Below are positions 1-8,847 of a stretch of 64,000 nucleotides of DNA, in pieces. The notes beneath the pieces are model-generated. The model saw only the letters and a program-made list of their open reading frames with translations, searched no databases and had not been told where the DNA came from. The stretch covers positions 5,715,501-5,779,500 of the forward strand of contig NZ_CP120997.1 in NCBI RefSeq assembly GCF_030719295.1, read 5' to 3'. A program made the translations under genes and the position numbers. Every line of letters starts with the position of its first letter. The stretch's first letter is position 1. The DNA comes from Streptomyces sp. Mut1 (lineage in GTDB: Bacteria > Actinomycetota > Actinomycetes > Streptomycetales > Streptomycetaceae).

Positions 1-3000
1 ATCGACGCCACGCTCTCCGTCTCCGGGCGCGCGACCACCTTCAAGGTGACCGCCGTCCGCGACACCGCCGCCTTCCGGGTCTCCACGATCGACATACCCG
101 GCCACGACCTGGTCTCCGTCGCCAGCACCGACGCCGGGGCCGCGACCGCCTTCACCCGGCTGGACACCGACTCCACGAAGACCGCCGACGTCTTCGCGGA
201 CGTCACGAAGGACACCCCGGCCGACTCCGCGCCCTCCGGGGCCACCTACGCGATCCTCAACACCGGGTCGCTGGCCGCCGCCGTGGAGTCCAACTCCTCG
301 TACGACAAGCCCTCCGGCGCCACCGACGGCGACGACGCCCGCTTCTGGCACCAGGCCCGCAAGGAGGACGACGGCTCCACCCGGGTCGCCGTCTGGTCGG
401 GGCAGTGGACCTACCGGGGCGAGGGGGCGCCCAAGCCGGAGAGCGGCGACAACCTGCCCTGGGCGAAGGTCGTCGTCACCCCCGACGCCAACGGCGACAA
501 GGCCGTCGACTGGCAGGACGGGGCCGTCGCGTTCCGCTCCATCGGCGTGGTCGCGCCGGGCAGCGAGGACACCGCGGACCGGGTGATCACGCACATCCCG
601 TTCAACTTCGCCAGCCAGGCCACCCACCCCTTCCTGCGCACCCTGGACGACGTCAAGCGGATCTCGCTGTCCACGGACGGCCTCGGCCAGCTCGCCCTGC
701 TCAAGGGGTACGCCTCCGAGGGCCACGACTCCGCCCACCCCGACTACGGCGGCGACTACAACAAGCGCGCCGGCGGGCTGAAGGACCTCAACGCCCTCCT
801 GAAGGACGGCAAGAAGTGGGGCGCCACCTTCGGCGTCCACGTCAACGCCACGGAGGCGTACCCGGAGGCGAAGGCGTTCGACGAACAGCTTGTCGACAAG
901 ACGAAGCCGGGCTGGAACTGGCTGGGCCAGAGCTACTACATCGACCAGCGCCGCGACATCAACAGCGGCGACCTCGCCGAGCGCTTCCAGCAGCTGCGCG
1001 ACGAGACCGGCTCCAACCTCTCCATGCTGTACATCGACGTCTACTACACGCACGGCTGGATCGCGGACAAGACCGTCCAGGCCCTCCAGAAGCAGGGCTG
1101 GAACGTCTCCAGCGAGTGGGCCGACAAATTCGAGCGGGCCTCGCTCTGGTCGCACTGGGCCAATGACCTCGACTACGGCGGCGCCACCAACAAGGGCCTC
1201 AACTCGAAGATCATCCGGTTCATCCGCAACGGCGAGAAGGACGTCTGGAACAACGACCCGGTCCTCGGCCAGAGCGCCATCGACGAGTTCGAGGGGTGGA
1301 CCGGCGAGACCGACTGGAACACCTTCTACGACAACATCTGGCAGCGCAATCTGCCCGCCAAGTACCTCCAGCAGCAGCAGATCACCCGCTGGGACGGCAA
1401 CGACATCACCCTGACCGGCGGGGTCAGCGGCACGGTCGAGGACGGCAGGCGCACCTTCTACGACCACGGCCGCAAGGTGCTCAGCGGCACCGACTACCTG
1501 CTCCCGTGGGACGACGGCAAGAAGCTGTACCACTACAGCCAGGACGGCGGTACGAGCAGCTGGGCTGTGCCGTCGAAGGGCACGTACACCGTCTACGCGC
1601 TCACCGACAACGGCCGCGTCAGGACCGGCACGGTCCGCCCGGTCGACGGGAGGATCACGCTGAAGGCCGAGGCCGGACAGCCGTACGTCCTCTACCCGGA
1701 CCAGGCCCCCCGGGCCGCGGACGCCAAGTGGGGCGAGGACACCCTCGTCGCCGACCCCGGCTTCAACGACGACCGGCTCGGCGACTGGTCGAAGACCGGC
1801 ACCGCCGTCCGCGACACCGACGACCGGGGCCGCAACAGCGCGAAGCTCTCGGGCACCGCGACCGCCGCGCTCTCCCAGCGCATCGACGGACTGAAGCCCG
1901 GCGCCCGCTACACCGCGTCCGCCCTCATCGAGGTCGAACCCGGAAAGAGCAGGCACACCACCCTCTCGGCCGGCGGGAAGTCCGTCGCCGTGGACCACTC
2001 CACGGCCAAGGACTACGTCGCCGCTTCCGACTGGCACGGCACGTACTTCCAGCGCGCCGAGGTCAACTTCACCGCCCCCGCCCATGGCCGCACCAGCTTG
2101 CGCATCGAGGCCGCGAAGGGCAGCACGGCGAGTGTCCGCGCCGACGACGTACGCATCGTCGCCAACGCACCGGCCACGAAGAAGAACACCGTCGTCCACG
2201 AGGACTTCGAGGACGTCGCCCAGGGCTGGGGCCCCTTCCTCAAGGGCGACGCGGGCGGCTCCACCGACCCCCGCACCGTCATCTCCCAGCTGCACGCCCC
2301 GTACACCCAGGCCGGCTGGAACGGGAAGCTCGTCGACGACGTGCTCGACGGCAAGGAGTCGCTGAAGGCCCACGAGGAGAACACCGGGCTCGTCTACCGC
2401 ACCGCCCCCTGGACCGTCCCGATGACGGACGGCCACCGCTACCGGGTCGAGTACGACTACCAGTCCAGCCACGCCGGGGCCTACGAGTGGGTCGACGGCT
2501 ACGACCGGATCACCGGCGACGGCAAGCCCGCGTCCGTCGAGACCCGGACCACCGCCATCGGCGCCCAGCACACCACCGGCCACTTCGCCGAGACCGTCAC
2601 GGCGGGCTGCGGCGACACCTGGACCGGTCTGCGCAAGCGCGGCGACGCCCCCGAGGGTGCCGACTTCGTCCTCGACGGCTTCACCGTGACCGACCTCGGC
2701 AGGGCGCCCGCCGACGAGCGGGCCGCCTGCTCCACGCTCGCGGTGACGGCCGCCGCCGAGACCCTGGAACCGGGCACCGCCAACACCGTGAAGGCGAGCT
2801 TCACCAACTACGAGTCCACCGCCGCCACCGGCGTCTCGGTGAAGCTGACCCTCCCCGACGGCTGGCAGGCCGAGCCCGCGGGCTCCGTCACCTTCGGCTC
2901 GGTCGCGGCCGGCGCCACGGCCACCGCGAGCTGGCAGGTCACCCCGCCTCTCGACGCCGAGTACCGCACGTACGCCCTGGCCTCCGAGGCGTCGTATACG

Positions 3001-3507
3001 ACCGGCGACGGGCAGCGGACGCTCGGCGCGCAGACCTCCGTACGCACCCTGCCGCCGCCGCCCACCACGGACAGCTGGGCCAGTGACCTGGACTGGACGG
3101 CCACCACCAACGGCTGGGGGCCGGTCGAGCGCGACCTGTCCAACGGCGAGACCGGAACCGGTGACGGCACCCCGCTGACCATCGGCGGCACGGTCCACGA
3201 GAAGGGCCTCGGCAGCCACGCCCCGGCCACCGTCCGCTACTACCTCGGCGGCCGGTGCACCTCGTTCACCGCGGAGGTGGGCGTGGACGACGTGCAGAAG
3301 ACCGCGGGCAGCGTGCGGTTCTCCATCGAGGCGGACGGCACCGAGGTGGTGAAGTCACCGGTCCTCAAGGCCGCCGACGCCGCCTGGCCGCTCACCGCCG
3401 ACGTCACCGGAGCCACGTATGTCGAGCTGATCGTCGGCGACGGCGGCGACGGAAACGGCAACGACCACGCCGACTGGGGCAGCGCCCGCTTCCACTGCGG
3501 CGGCTGA
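1..3507 (+). CDS. endo-alpha-N-acetylgalactosaminidase, GH101 (5' end outside window)
   Basis: The enzyme family releases the core-1 disaccharide Gal-beta-1,3-GalNAc from Ser/Thr of mucin-type glycoproteins, normally outside the cell. The frame is open from base 1, so the real start and any signal peptide lie upstream. GH101 hallmarks are visible: MLYIDVYYTHGW, with the probable nucleophile Asp encoded at 1036, and SSEWADKF, with the probable acid/base Glu at 1114, followed by HWANDLDYGG. A NEW3-type beta-sandwich (about 2740-3010) and a C-terminal NPCBM carbohydrate-binding domain (about 3070-3504, starting WASDLDWT) follow. The Asp-Glu spacing is shorter than I recall for the bifidobacterial enzyme, so the intervening loop is reduced. 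The gene ends before a strong hairpin and is probably independent of the next operon. Confidence 0.9.
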   Translation: MDATLSVSGRATTFKVTAVRDTAAFRVSTIDIPGHDLVSVASTDAGAATAFTRLDTDSTKTADVFADVTKDTPADSAPSGATYAILNTGSLAAAVESNSSYDKPSGATDGDDARFWHQARKEDDGSTRVAVWSGQWTYRGEGAPKPESGDNLPWAKVVVTPDANGDKAVDWQDGAVAFRSIGVVAPGSEDTADRVITHIPFNFASQATHPFLRTLDDVKRISLSTDGLGQLALLKGYASEGHDSAHPDYGGDYNKRAGGLKDLNALLKDGKKWGATFGVHVNATEAYPEAKAFDEQLVDKTKPGWNWLGQSYYIDQRRDINSGDLAERFQQLRDETGSNLSMLYIDVYYTHGWIADKTVQALQKQGWNVSSEWADKFERASLWSHWANDLDYGGATNKGLNSKIIRFIRNGEKDVWNNDPVLGQSAIDEFEGWTGETDWNTFYDNIWQRNLPAKYLQQQQITRWDGNDITLTGGVSGTVEDGRRTFYDHGRKVLSGTDYLLPWDDGKKLYHYSQDGGTSSWAVPSKGTYTVYALTDNGRVRTGTVRPVDGRITLKAEAGQPYVLYPDQAPRAADAKWGEDTLVADPGFNDDRLGDWSKTGTAVRDTDDRGRNSAKLSGTATAALSQRIDGLKPGARYTASALIEVEPGKSRHTTLSAGGKSVAVDHSTAKDYVAASDWHGTYFQRAEVNFTAPAHGRTSLRIEAAKGSTASVRADDVRIVANAPATKKNTVVHEDFEDVAQGWGPFLKGDAGGSTDPRTVISQLHAPYTQAGWNGKLVDDVLDGKESLKAHEENTGLVYRTAPWTVPMTDGHRYRVEYDYQSSHAGAYEWVDGYDRITGDGKPASVETRTTAIGAQHTTGHFAETVTAGCGDTWTGLRKRGDAPEGADFVLDGFTVTDLGRAPADERAACSTLAVTAAAETLEPGTANTVKASFTNYESTAATGVSVKLTLPDGWQAEPAGSVTFGSVAAGATATASWQVTPPLDAEYRTYALASEASYTTGDGQRTLGAQTSVRTLPPPPTTDSWASDLDWTATTNGWGPVERDLSNGETGTGDGTPLTIGGTVHEKGLGSHAPATVRYYLGGRCTSFTAEVGVDDVQKTAGSVRFSIEADGTEVVKSPVLKAADAAWPLTADVTGATYVELIVGDGGDGNGNDHADWGSARFHCGG

Positions 3508-3520
3508 ACCGGCCGCGGCA

Positions 3521-3550
3521 GGGGGCGGGGCCCGCACGGGTCCCGCCCCC
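3521..3550 (+). terminator. rho-independent-type hairpin after the GH101 gene
   Basis: A 13-bp stem (one G-T pair) with the loop GCAC lies 14 bases after the stop codon. There is no clear T-tract, which is usual in Streptomyces. Confidence 0.6.
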
Positions 3551-3605
3551 GCAGTCTGCCCGGACTCTGGGAAGGAGGGCCCACGCACGCGTACGCTCGG
3601 AAACC

Positions 3606-4988
3606 ATGGGGGAGTTGAGAGCGGACTGGCGGCTGCGGTTGCGCCGCGACGGCCCGGAGGGACCGGTGTGCGGGGCCGGTGTGCTGCTCACCCAGGACCG
3701 GATACTGACCTGCGCCCACGTCGTCGGTGAGGCGGACGCCCGGATGTGGGTGGAGTTCGCCGAGAGCCCCGGCATCCCGCCGGTCGCCGCCCGGGTCGCC
3801 CCGGACGGCTGGCTCCCGGGCCGCGAAGGACCCGACCGTGAGGACGTCGCCGTCCTCGCCCTGGACAGCCCCCGCCCCCAGGCCGAACCCGCCCCGCTCG
3901 GGCGGCGGCTGGAACGCGGCCGGGAGGTGTGGGCCGGCGGCTACTCGCAGACCTTCGACGACGGCATGTGGCTCTCCGGCCGGATCAGCGGACTCCACGG
4001 CGACTGGGTGCAGTTGGACGCCAGGAACAACGCCGAGGTGGTGCGCCCCGGCTTCAGCGGCGCCGCCGTCCACACCCGCCGCGAGGACTCCCGCCCCGAA
4101 CAGGTCGTCGGCCTCGTCGTCAGCTGGCGCGGCGACCTGGAGCTGGCACCGCCCACCGAGAACGACCTCGCCTTCTCCTACATGATCCCCGTCGACCGCA
4201 TCGCCGCACTCGTCCCGCTGGTCGCCGAACTGTGCGGCCCCGACGGCTGGGACCCGGGACTCGCGCGGCGGCTGCGCCACTGGTTCGCGGGCGTCGACCA
4301 GCCGTCCGTGCGCTTCGGCGTCGTCCCGTCCGGCGGCGGTCGGGACCGCACCCTGCGCCACCAGCTGCACCGCGCCCACCTCGTCCACCACGGCGGCCGG
4401 GACCGGCCCGCCGCGCTGGTGGAGACCCTGGTCGCCCAGCTCCGTCCCCCGCGCCACCAGCGCAACCGCTACCGCGACTGGCTCCTGGAGGGCGGCGACG
4501 AACCCGAACGCTCACTCGCCGGCCGGCCCGCCGCCGGACCCGTCCTCGCCGTCCTCGGCCTGGACGAGGACCCGGACCCGGCCGGGCTCGTCCGCATTCT
4601 GGCCCGGGTGCGCACCCTCGGCTTCCGGCTCCTGATCACCGTGCGCGCCGCCGACGGCCCGTGGTTCGACCCGGTCGTGCGCGAGCTGCTCGTACCGGCC
4701 CTGGACGAGCAGGCCGAGGAACTGCTGCGCCGGGCCGAAAACAGGGAACGCGAGTGGGCCCGGCTCAGCGGCCTGATCGACTCGGCGTCCGCACCCCCAC
4801 GCCCCGCCACCGCCCCGGCCACCCGCCGCCGCCACCTCCGCGACCTGCGCACACTCCCCGAACCCCACGCACAGCTGACCGCACTCAAACAGCTGTTACG
4901 GGACTTACGCACCGACCTCGACGCGCGGCCCGGACCGGGCGGCCCCGGCCTGCCGGACCAGCGCACCGGCCCGGCGGGGCGCCCATGA
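3606..4988 (+). CDS. trypsin-like serine protease with VMAP-like C-terminal region
   Basis: A predicted cytoplasmic protein of 460 residues without a signal peptide. The first 200 residues carry a chymotrypsin-fold triad: His in LTCAHVV, Asp in EDVAVLALD and Ser in PGFSGAAV. The remainder (about 210-460) is helical and arginine-rich and resembles the C-terminal part of vWA-MoxR-associated proteins (VMAP); that assignment is by pattern only. ATG 3606 was chosen because the protease fold starts just after it, and the longer upstream open frame runs through the terminator. Its stop overlaps the kinase start (ATGA), so it is the first gene of a coupled operon with a PknG-type kinase and a vWA protein. 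The substrate is unknown; the kinase or vWA protein are the obvious candidates. Confidence 0.75.
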   Translation: MGELRADWRLRLRRDGPEGPVCGAGVLLTQDRILTCAHVVGEADARMWVEFAESPGIPPVAARVAPDGWLPGREGPDREDVAVLALDSPRPQAEPAPLGRRLERGREVWAGGYSQTFDDGMWLSGRISGLHGDWVQLDARNNAEVVRPGFSGAAVHTRREDSRPEQVVGLVVSWRGDLELAPPTENDLAFSYMIPVDRIAALVPLVAELCGPDGWDPGLARRLRHWFAGVDQPSVRFGVVPSGGGRDRTLRHQLHRAHLVHHGGRDRPAALVETLVAQLRPPRHQRNRYRDWLLEGGDEPERSLAGRPAAGPVLAVLGLDEDPDPAGLVRILARVRTLGFRLLITVRAADGPWFDPVVRELLVPALDEQAEELLRRAENREREWARLSGLIDSASAPPRPATAPATRRRHLRDLRTLPEPHAQLTALKQLLRDLRTDLDARPGPGGPGLPDQRTGPAGRP

Positions 4989-7282
4989 GAATCCCCTGCC
5001 CGCACCGCCGCTTCACCGGCGCCCCCTGCGAAGGCGCCGTGCGGTCCACCGGCTACTGCGACACCTGCGGGCGCGGCCAGGCCGCCACCGGCCTCCCGTC
5101 CCTGCCCGCCGCCCCCGAGGACCACGGCCCCCGCGGACTCCTCGAACTCCCGCTGCTGGACCCGGGCAGCCCCGCCGAGCGCCTGGCCGCCGCCGAACGC
5201 CCGGTACGCATCGCGATGACCTGCTCCGCCAAGGCCTGCGGCACCGCGTTCGTCCCCCCGTACACCGCCGCCCCGCCCCCCGACGAGGGGCACTGCCCGG
5301 TGTGCGGGGCGCCCTACTCCTACCGCCCCGAACTGACGAAGGACGGGCCGCCGCTCCAGGACCAGTACCGCATCCGGGGCCCCATCGCCCACGGCGGCCA
5401 GGGCTGGGTCTACCTCGCCGAGGACACCCACCTGGAGGACTTCGTCGCCGTCAAGGGACTCCTCAACCGCTACGCCGAACGCGGCGCGGCCCAGGCCGGT
5501 GAGGAGCGCCGCAGCCTCGTCGCCATCCGGCACGAACGCATCGTCCAGATCCGCGACTTCGTCTCCACCACCAACCCCGACGGCACGGTCTCCGGCGGCT
5601 ACATCGTGATGGAGGACGTCGGCGACCGCACCCTGTCCGCCCTCGTCGAATCCGTCCGGCAGGGCGCCTTGACCCTCGACATCGAGCACGTCATCACCTA
5701 CGGCTGCCAGATCCTGGAGGCCCTCGCCCATCTGCACGGCATGGGCTTCCTCTACGGCGACATGAAGCCGTCCAACGTCATCCACCACCTCGACGGCATC
5801 AAGGTCATCGACCTCGGCGGCGTCCGCAAGGCGGGCAGCGCCGACCCGCCGCCCGTCATCACCCCCTGGTTCGCCGCCCCCGAGACACACAGCGGCAGCC
5901 CCCTCACCGTCGCCCACGACGTGCACACGGTCGGCGCCACCCTCGCCGAACTCGCCGGCTGGGCCGTCGGCGACGACGTGCCGGGCCTCGGCACCAGCTC
6001 CTTCCGGCTCGTCGTGGATCGCGCCACAGCCCCGGACCCCGAACAGCGCTTCGGCTCCGCCGACGACATGGCCGGACAGCTGCGCGGGGTGCTGCGCGAG
6101 ATCCGGGCCCTGCGCGGCAAGCGGGACCAGCCCGAACCCTCCGCCTACTTCACCCCCTCCACCGAACTGCTCGGCGCCCGCCTCGGCTCGGTGCCCGACT
6201 ACGCGCACTGGCTGCGCCGCCCGCTGCACAGCCGACGCGAGACGCCCCGGGCCCCCGCGCTCGACCCGGGCAGGCCCACCCCCACCGAGATCGCCCGCAG
6301 GCTGCCGGTGCCCAGGCCCTACCCGGGCGACCCGCAGGCCGCCCGCTTCGGGGTCAGCAGCTACGACCCCGGCCAGCCGCTCACCCAGCCCGCCGAGGGG
6401 GAGCGCTCGGTCGAGATCTGCCTGCACAACGCCCGGCTGCTGCTCGGCCAGGAGGACGACGACGCGCTCGCGCGAGCCCGCGCCCAGGTCGAGGCGGCGG
6501 ACGCCATACCGGGACCCGGACCGGTCAGGCAGTGGCGGCTCAACTGGCACTGGGGCCTGGTCGCGCTGCGCGCGGCCGATGTGCTGGTGCCCGACGCGGC
6601 ACGGGAGGAGCGGGACGCGATGCTGGAGGCCGCCCACGGCCACTTCGCCGCCGTCCACCGGGCGCTGCCCGGCGAGTACGCGGCCAAGCTGGCGCTCGCC
6701 TACTGCGCGGAACAGCTCGGCCCCGCCCGGCAGCCCGCCGACGGCCCGTCCGCGTACGAACTGTTCCGCGCGGTGCACGCCCGCAACCCCTCGCACGTGG
6801 GCGCCGCCCTCGGCCTGGCCAGGCTCGCCCTCGCACGCGGCGACCGGGCCGCCGCCGTCGAGGTCCTGGACCTGGTGCCCGACGAGTCCCGCGACCACAC
6901 CGTCGCCCGCGTCGCGGCCCTGCGCATCCGGGCGGCCCGGCTGGCTGCGGGGGAGCGGCCGCTGCCCGACGAGGCCGACATCGACGCCGCGCTGACCGCC
7001 CTCGCCGGCCCGGTGGTGAGCGGCGACGAGGCGGCCTGGCTGCTGCGGACCGAGCTGTACGAGTGGAAGCTCGACGCCGTACGCGCGGCAGCCGGCTCCC
7101 CGGCACCGCGCCGGGGATGGCTGCGCATGGGCCTGCCGCCCCCGCCCGTACCCGGCGAACGGGCCGTGCGCGCGGAGCTGGAGCAGTGCTACCGGTGGCT
7201 CGCCCGGCAGCGGCAGAGACCGGCCGAGTACGAGCGGCTGATCGACCTCTCCCACGCGGTCCGCCCGCAGACCCGCTTCTGA
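4985..7282 (+). CDS. PknG-type serine/threonine protein kinase with N-terminal zinc ribbons and TPR tail
   Basis: A 765-residue soluble kinase built like mycobacterial PknG, which controls glutamate/2-oxoglutarate metabolism through FHA proteins. An N-terminal ribbon has Cys5, Cys15, Cys25 and Cys28. A rubredoxin-like element follows with Cys80-X4-Cys85 and CPVCG (104-107), then the PknG-like PYSY. The kinase domain (about 130-400) has the loop IAHGGQGWVYLA, Lys157 in VAVKGL, catalytic Asp259 in YGDMKPSN (PknG has YND in place of HRD) and DLG at 276-278 in place of DFG. From about 440 onward the protein is TPR-like alpha-helical. The CX4C spacing departs from the double CXXC of PknG. The start overlaps the upstream protease stop. 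The vWA, membrane and solute-binding genes downstream suggest a ligand-sensing pathway. Confidence 0.88.
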   Translation: MRIPCPHRRFTGAPCEGAVRSTGYCDTCGRGQAATGLPSLPAAPEDHGPRGLLELPLLDPGSPAERLAAAERPVRIAMTCSAKACGTAFVPPYTAAPPPDEGHCPVCGAPYSYRPELTKDGPPLQDQYRIRGPIAHGGQGWVYLAEDTHLEDFVAVKGLLNRYAERGAAQAGEERRSLVAIRHERIVQIRDFVSTTNPDGTVSGGYIVMEDVGDRTLSALVESVRQGALTLDIEHVITYGCQILEALAHLHGMGFLYGDMKPSNVIHHLDGIKVIDLGGVRKAGSADPPPVITPWFAAPETHSGSPLTVAHDVHTVGATLAELAGWAVGDDVPGLGTSSFRLVVDRATAPDPEQRFGSADDMAGQLRGVLREIRALRGKRDQPEPSAYFTPSTELLGARLGSVPDYAHWLRRPLHSRRETPRAPALDPGRPTPTEIARRLPVPRPYPGDPQAARFGVSSYDPGQPLTQPAEGERSVEICLHNARLLLGQEDDDALARARAQVEAADAIPGPGPVRQWRLNWHWGLVALRAADVLVPDAAREERDAMLEAAHGHFAAVHRALPGEYAAKLALAYCAEQLGPARQPADGPSAYELFRAVHARNPSHVGAALGLARLALARGDRAAAVEVLDLVPDESRDHTVARVAALRIRAARLAAGERPLPDEADIDAALTALAGPVVSGDEAAWLLRTELYEWKLDAVRAAAGSPAPRRGWLRMGLPPPPVPGERAVRAELEQCYRWLARQRQRPAEYERLIDLSHAVRPQTRF

Positions 7283-7296
7283 CCCGCTTCTGGCAC

Positions 7297-7382
7297 GCCT
7301 CCGACCTGCCTCCGACCCGTTTCCGGCCCCTTTCCGGACCGGCGCGGACCCGCCTCCGACCGACGCGACCCCGCCTCCGACC
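7297..7382 (+). repeat. four copies of GCCTCCGACC in the kinase-vWA spacer
   Basis: Identical decamers lie at 7297, 7308, 7352 and 7373, and the end of the kinase gene itself shows a duplicated ACCCGCTTCTG. This is the only long gap (158 bp) in an otherwise overlapping operon, so the repeats may have expanded by slippage. Confidence 0.6.
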
Positions 7383-7440
7383 GACAGACTTGCCCGCCCC
7401 GGCGCCGCCCCGGTGCCGTACCCCCCCCGGAGACCGTCCC

Positions 7441-8847
7441 ATGGGTGCTCCCGCCCCGCCGCCGACCGGGCTCACCTTCGCCGTGTCCGTCGACGTCCGG
7501 CGCGACCAGCAGCCGCACCACGACGCCCTGATCGACGCCCACGTCCGGGTCAAGGCCACCGGCACCGGCCCCCGCGACCGGCGGCCCGCCGTCGAACTGG
7601 CCGTCGTCATCGCCCTGGACGTCGCCGCGCCCCGCAGGCGCGACGCGGCGTCCGCCCTCTCCGCCGCCCTGCGCGCGCTGCCCGACGGCCTGTCCTTCAC
7701 CGTCCTCGGCGGCACCGACGACGACGGGCCCACCCGCTGCTACCCGCTGCGCGGCCGGTGGGCGCTGGCCGACACCGACGAGAAACGCCGCGCCGCATTC
7801 AGCGCCCGCCGGATCGCCCCGGCCCCCGACGACCGGCCGCCCCCGGGCTACGGGGCCTGGCTCGCCGCCGCCCGCGCCCTCTTCGCCGAACGCCCGCTGC
7901 CCGTACGCCACCTGATCCTCATCACTGACGGCAGCGGCCACGGGCCGGCCGGCGACGACAGCGCGCTGGAGGCCGAACTCACGGCGTGCGCCGGGGTGTT
8001 CAGCGCCGATGTGCTGGCGCTGGGCAAGGAGTGGGACCCGGCCCCGCTGATCACCCTCACCGAGAGCCTGCACGGGACGGCCGACAGCCCGCCCGACCGG
8101 TTCGCGCCCGCCGTCGCGGGCGCGCTGCGGCGGCTGCGCCGGGTCCGCAGCCCCGAACTGCCCGTCACGGTCACCGGGCGCCCGGCCGTGACCGCCGTCG
8201 CGCTCGCCGAGACCGCCCCCCGGCAGCACGTACTCGCACCGGTGACCGGGACCGAGGGCCCGTGCCGTTTCGACTTCCCCACCCACCAGTGGGAGCCGGG
8301 CACCCGCGACTACCTCCTCACCCTGCGGGCCGACGCGAGCACCGACCCGCTCGGCGTCCTGCTGCAACTGGTCACCGTCTCGGTCGGCGACGCCATCGCA
8401 CCGCTCCTGGTCCGCTGGCTGCCGCCCGGTGTCGCCGTGGGCGCCGGCTCCTCCGACGGCGGGGGCGGCACGCTCCGGACGGTGAACGCCGACACCCGGA
8501 TGCGCAACGCCCTCAACCGCGGCTACGCCGCCCTGGACCCGCTGAGCCGCGACGTGGCCGAGCAGCAGTTCGGCATCGCGGCCCGGCTGGCCACCGAAAT
8601 GGGCGTCGCCTGGGCCCTGGCGGACATCGGCAAGGTCGCCGACATCCTCGACGGGCCCCGGGGCGTGGTCCGCGTCGGCCCCACCGTCGACCGCGGCACC
8701 GTGCGCAGGGGCCGGCTGCACGCCGCGTCCGGCCACCACCTCGACCTGCCGGAACACACCGCGGGCAGGCCCAGGAAATGCGCCGCCTGCCACCACATCG
8801 CGGGGCCACGCGCCCAGTACTGCATCGACTGCGGGAGGCATCTGTGA
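7441..8847 (+). CDS. von Willebrand factor A domain protein with C-terminal zinc ribbon
   Basis: A 468-residue soluble protein. A vWA-like Rossmann domain occupies about residues 55-230 (VVIALDVAAP, HLILITDGSGHG), but the MIDAS motif DxSxS is degenerate (DVAAP), so metal-dependent binding may be lost or altered. A beta-rich middle part is followed by a helical region and a C-terminal treble-clef-like ribbon with CAAC and CIDCG. ATG 7441 follows a CGGAG ribosome-binding site. The stop overlaps the GTG of the next gene, so translation is probably coupled. In this operon it may scaffold the PknG-type kinase; in PknG pathways that role belongs to FHA proteins, which are absent here. Confidence 0.75.
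   Translation: MGAPAPPPTGLTFAVSVDVRRDQQPHHDALIDAHVRVKATGTGPRDRRPAVELAVVIALDVAAPRRRDAASALSAALRALPDGLSFTVLGGTDDDGPTRCYPLRGRWALADTDEKRRAAFSARRIAPAPDDRPPPGYGAWLAAARALFAERPLPVRHLILITDGSGHGPAGDDSALEAELTACAGVFSADVLALGKEWDPAPLITLTESLHGTADSPPDRFAPAVAGALRRLRRVRSPELPVTVTGRPAVTAVALAETAPRQHVLAPVTGTEGPCRFDFPTHQWEPGTRDYLLTLRADASTDPLGVLLQLVTVSVGDAIAPLLVRWLPPGVAVGAGSSDGGGGTLRTVNADTRMRNALNRGYAALDPLSRDVAEQQFGIAARLATEMGVAWALADIGKVADILDGPRGVVRVGPTVDRGTVRRGRLHAASGHHLDLPEHTAGRPRKCAACHHIAGPRAQYCIDCGRHL

Noticed and set aside
4469..7255. Long minus-strand open frame opposite the PknG-type kinase
   Set aside because: Gly/Val/Asp-rich composition typical of the complement of GC-rich genes; the kinase frame has clear motifs.
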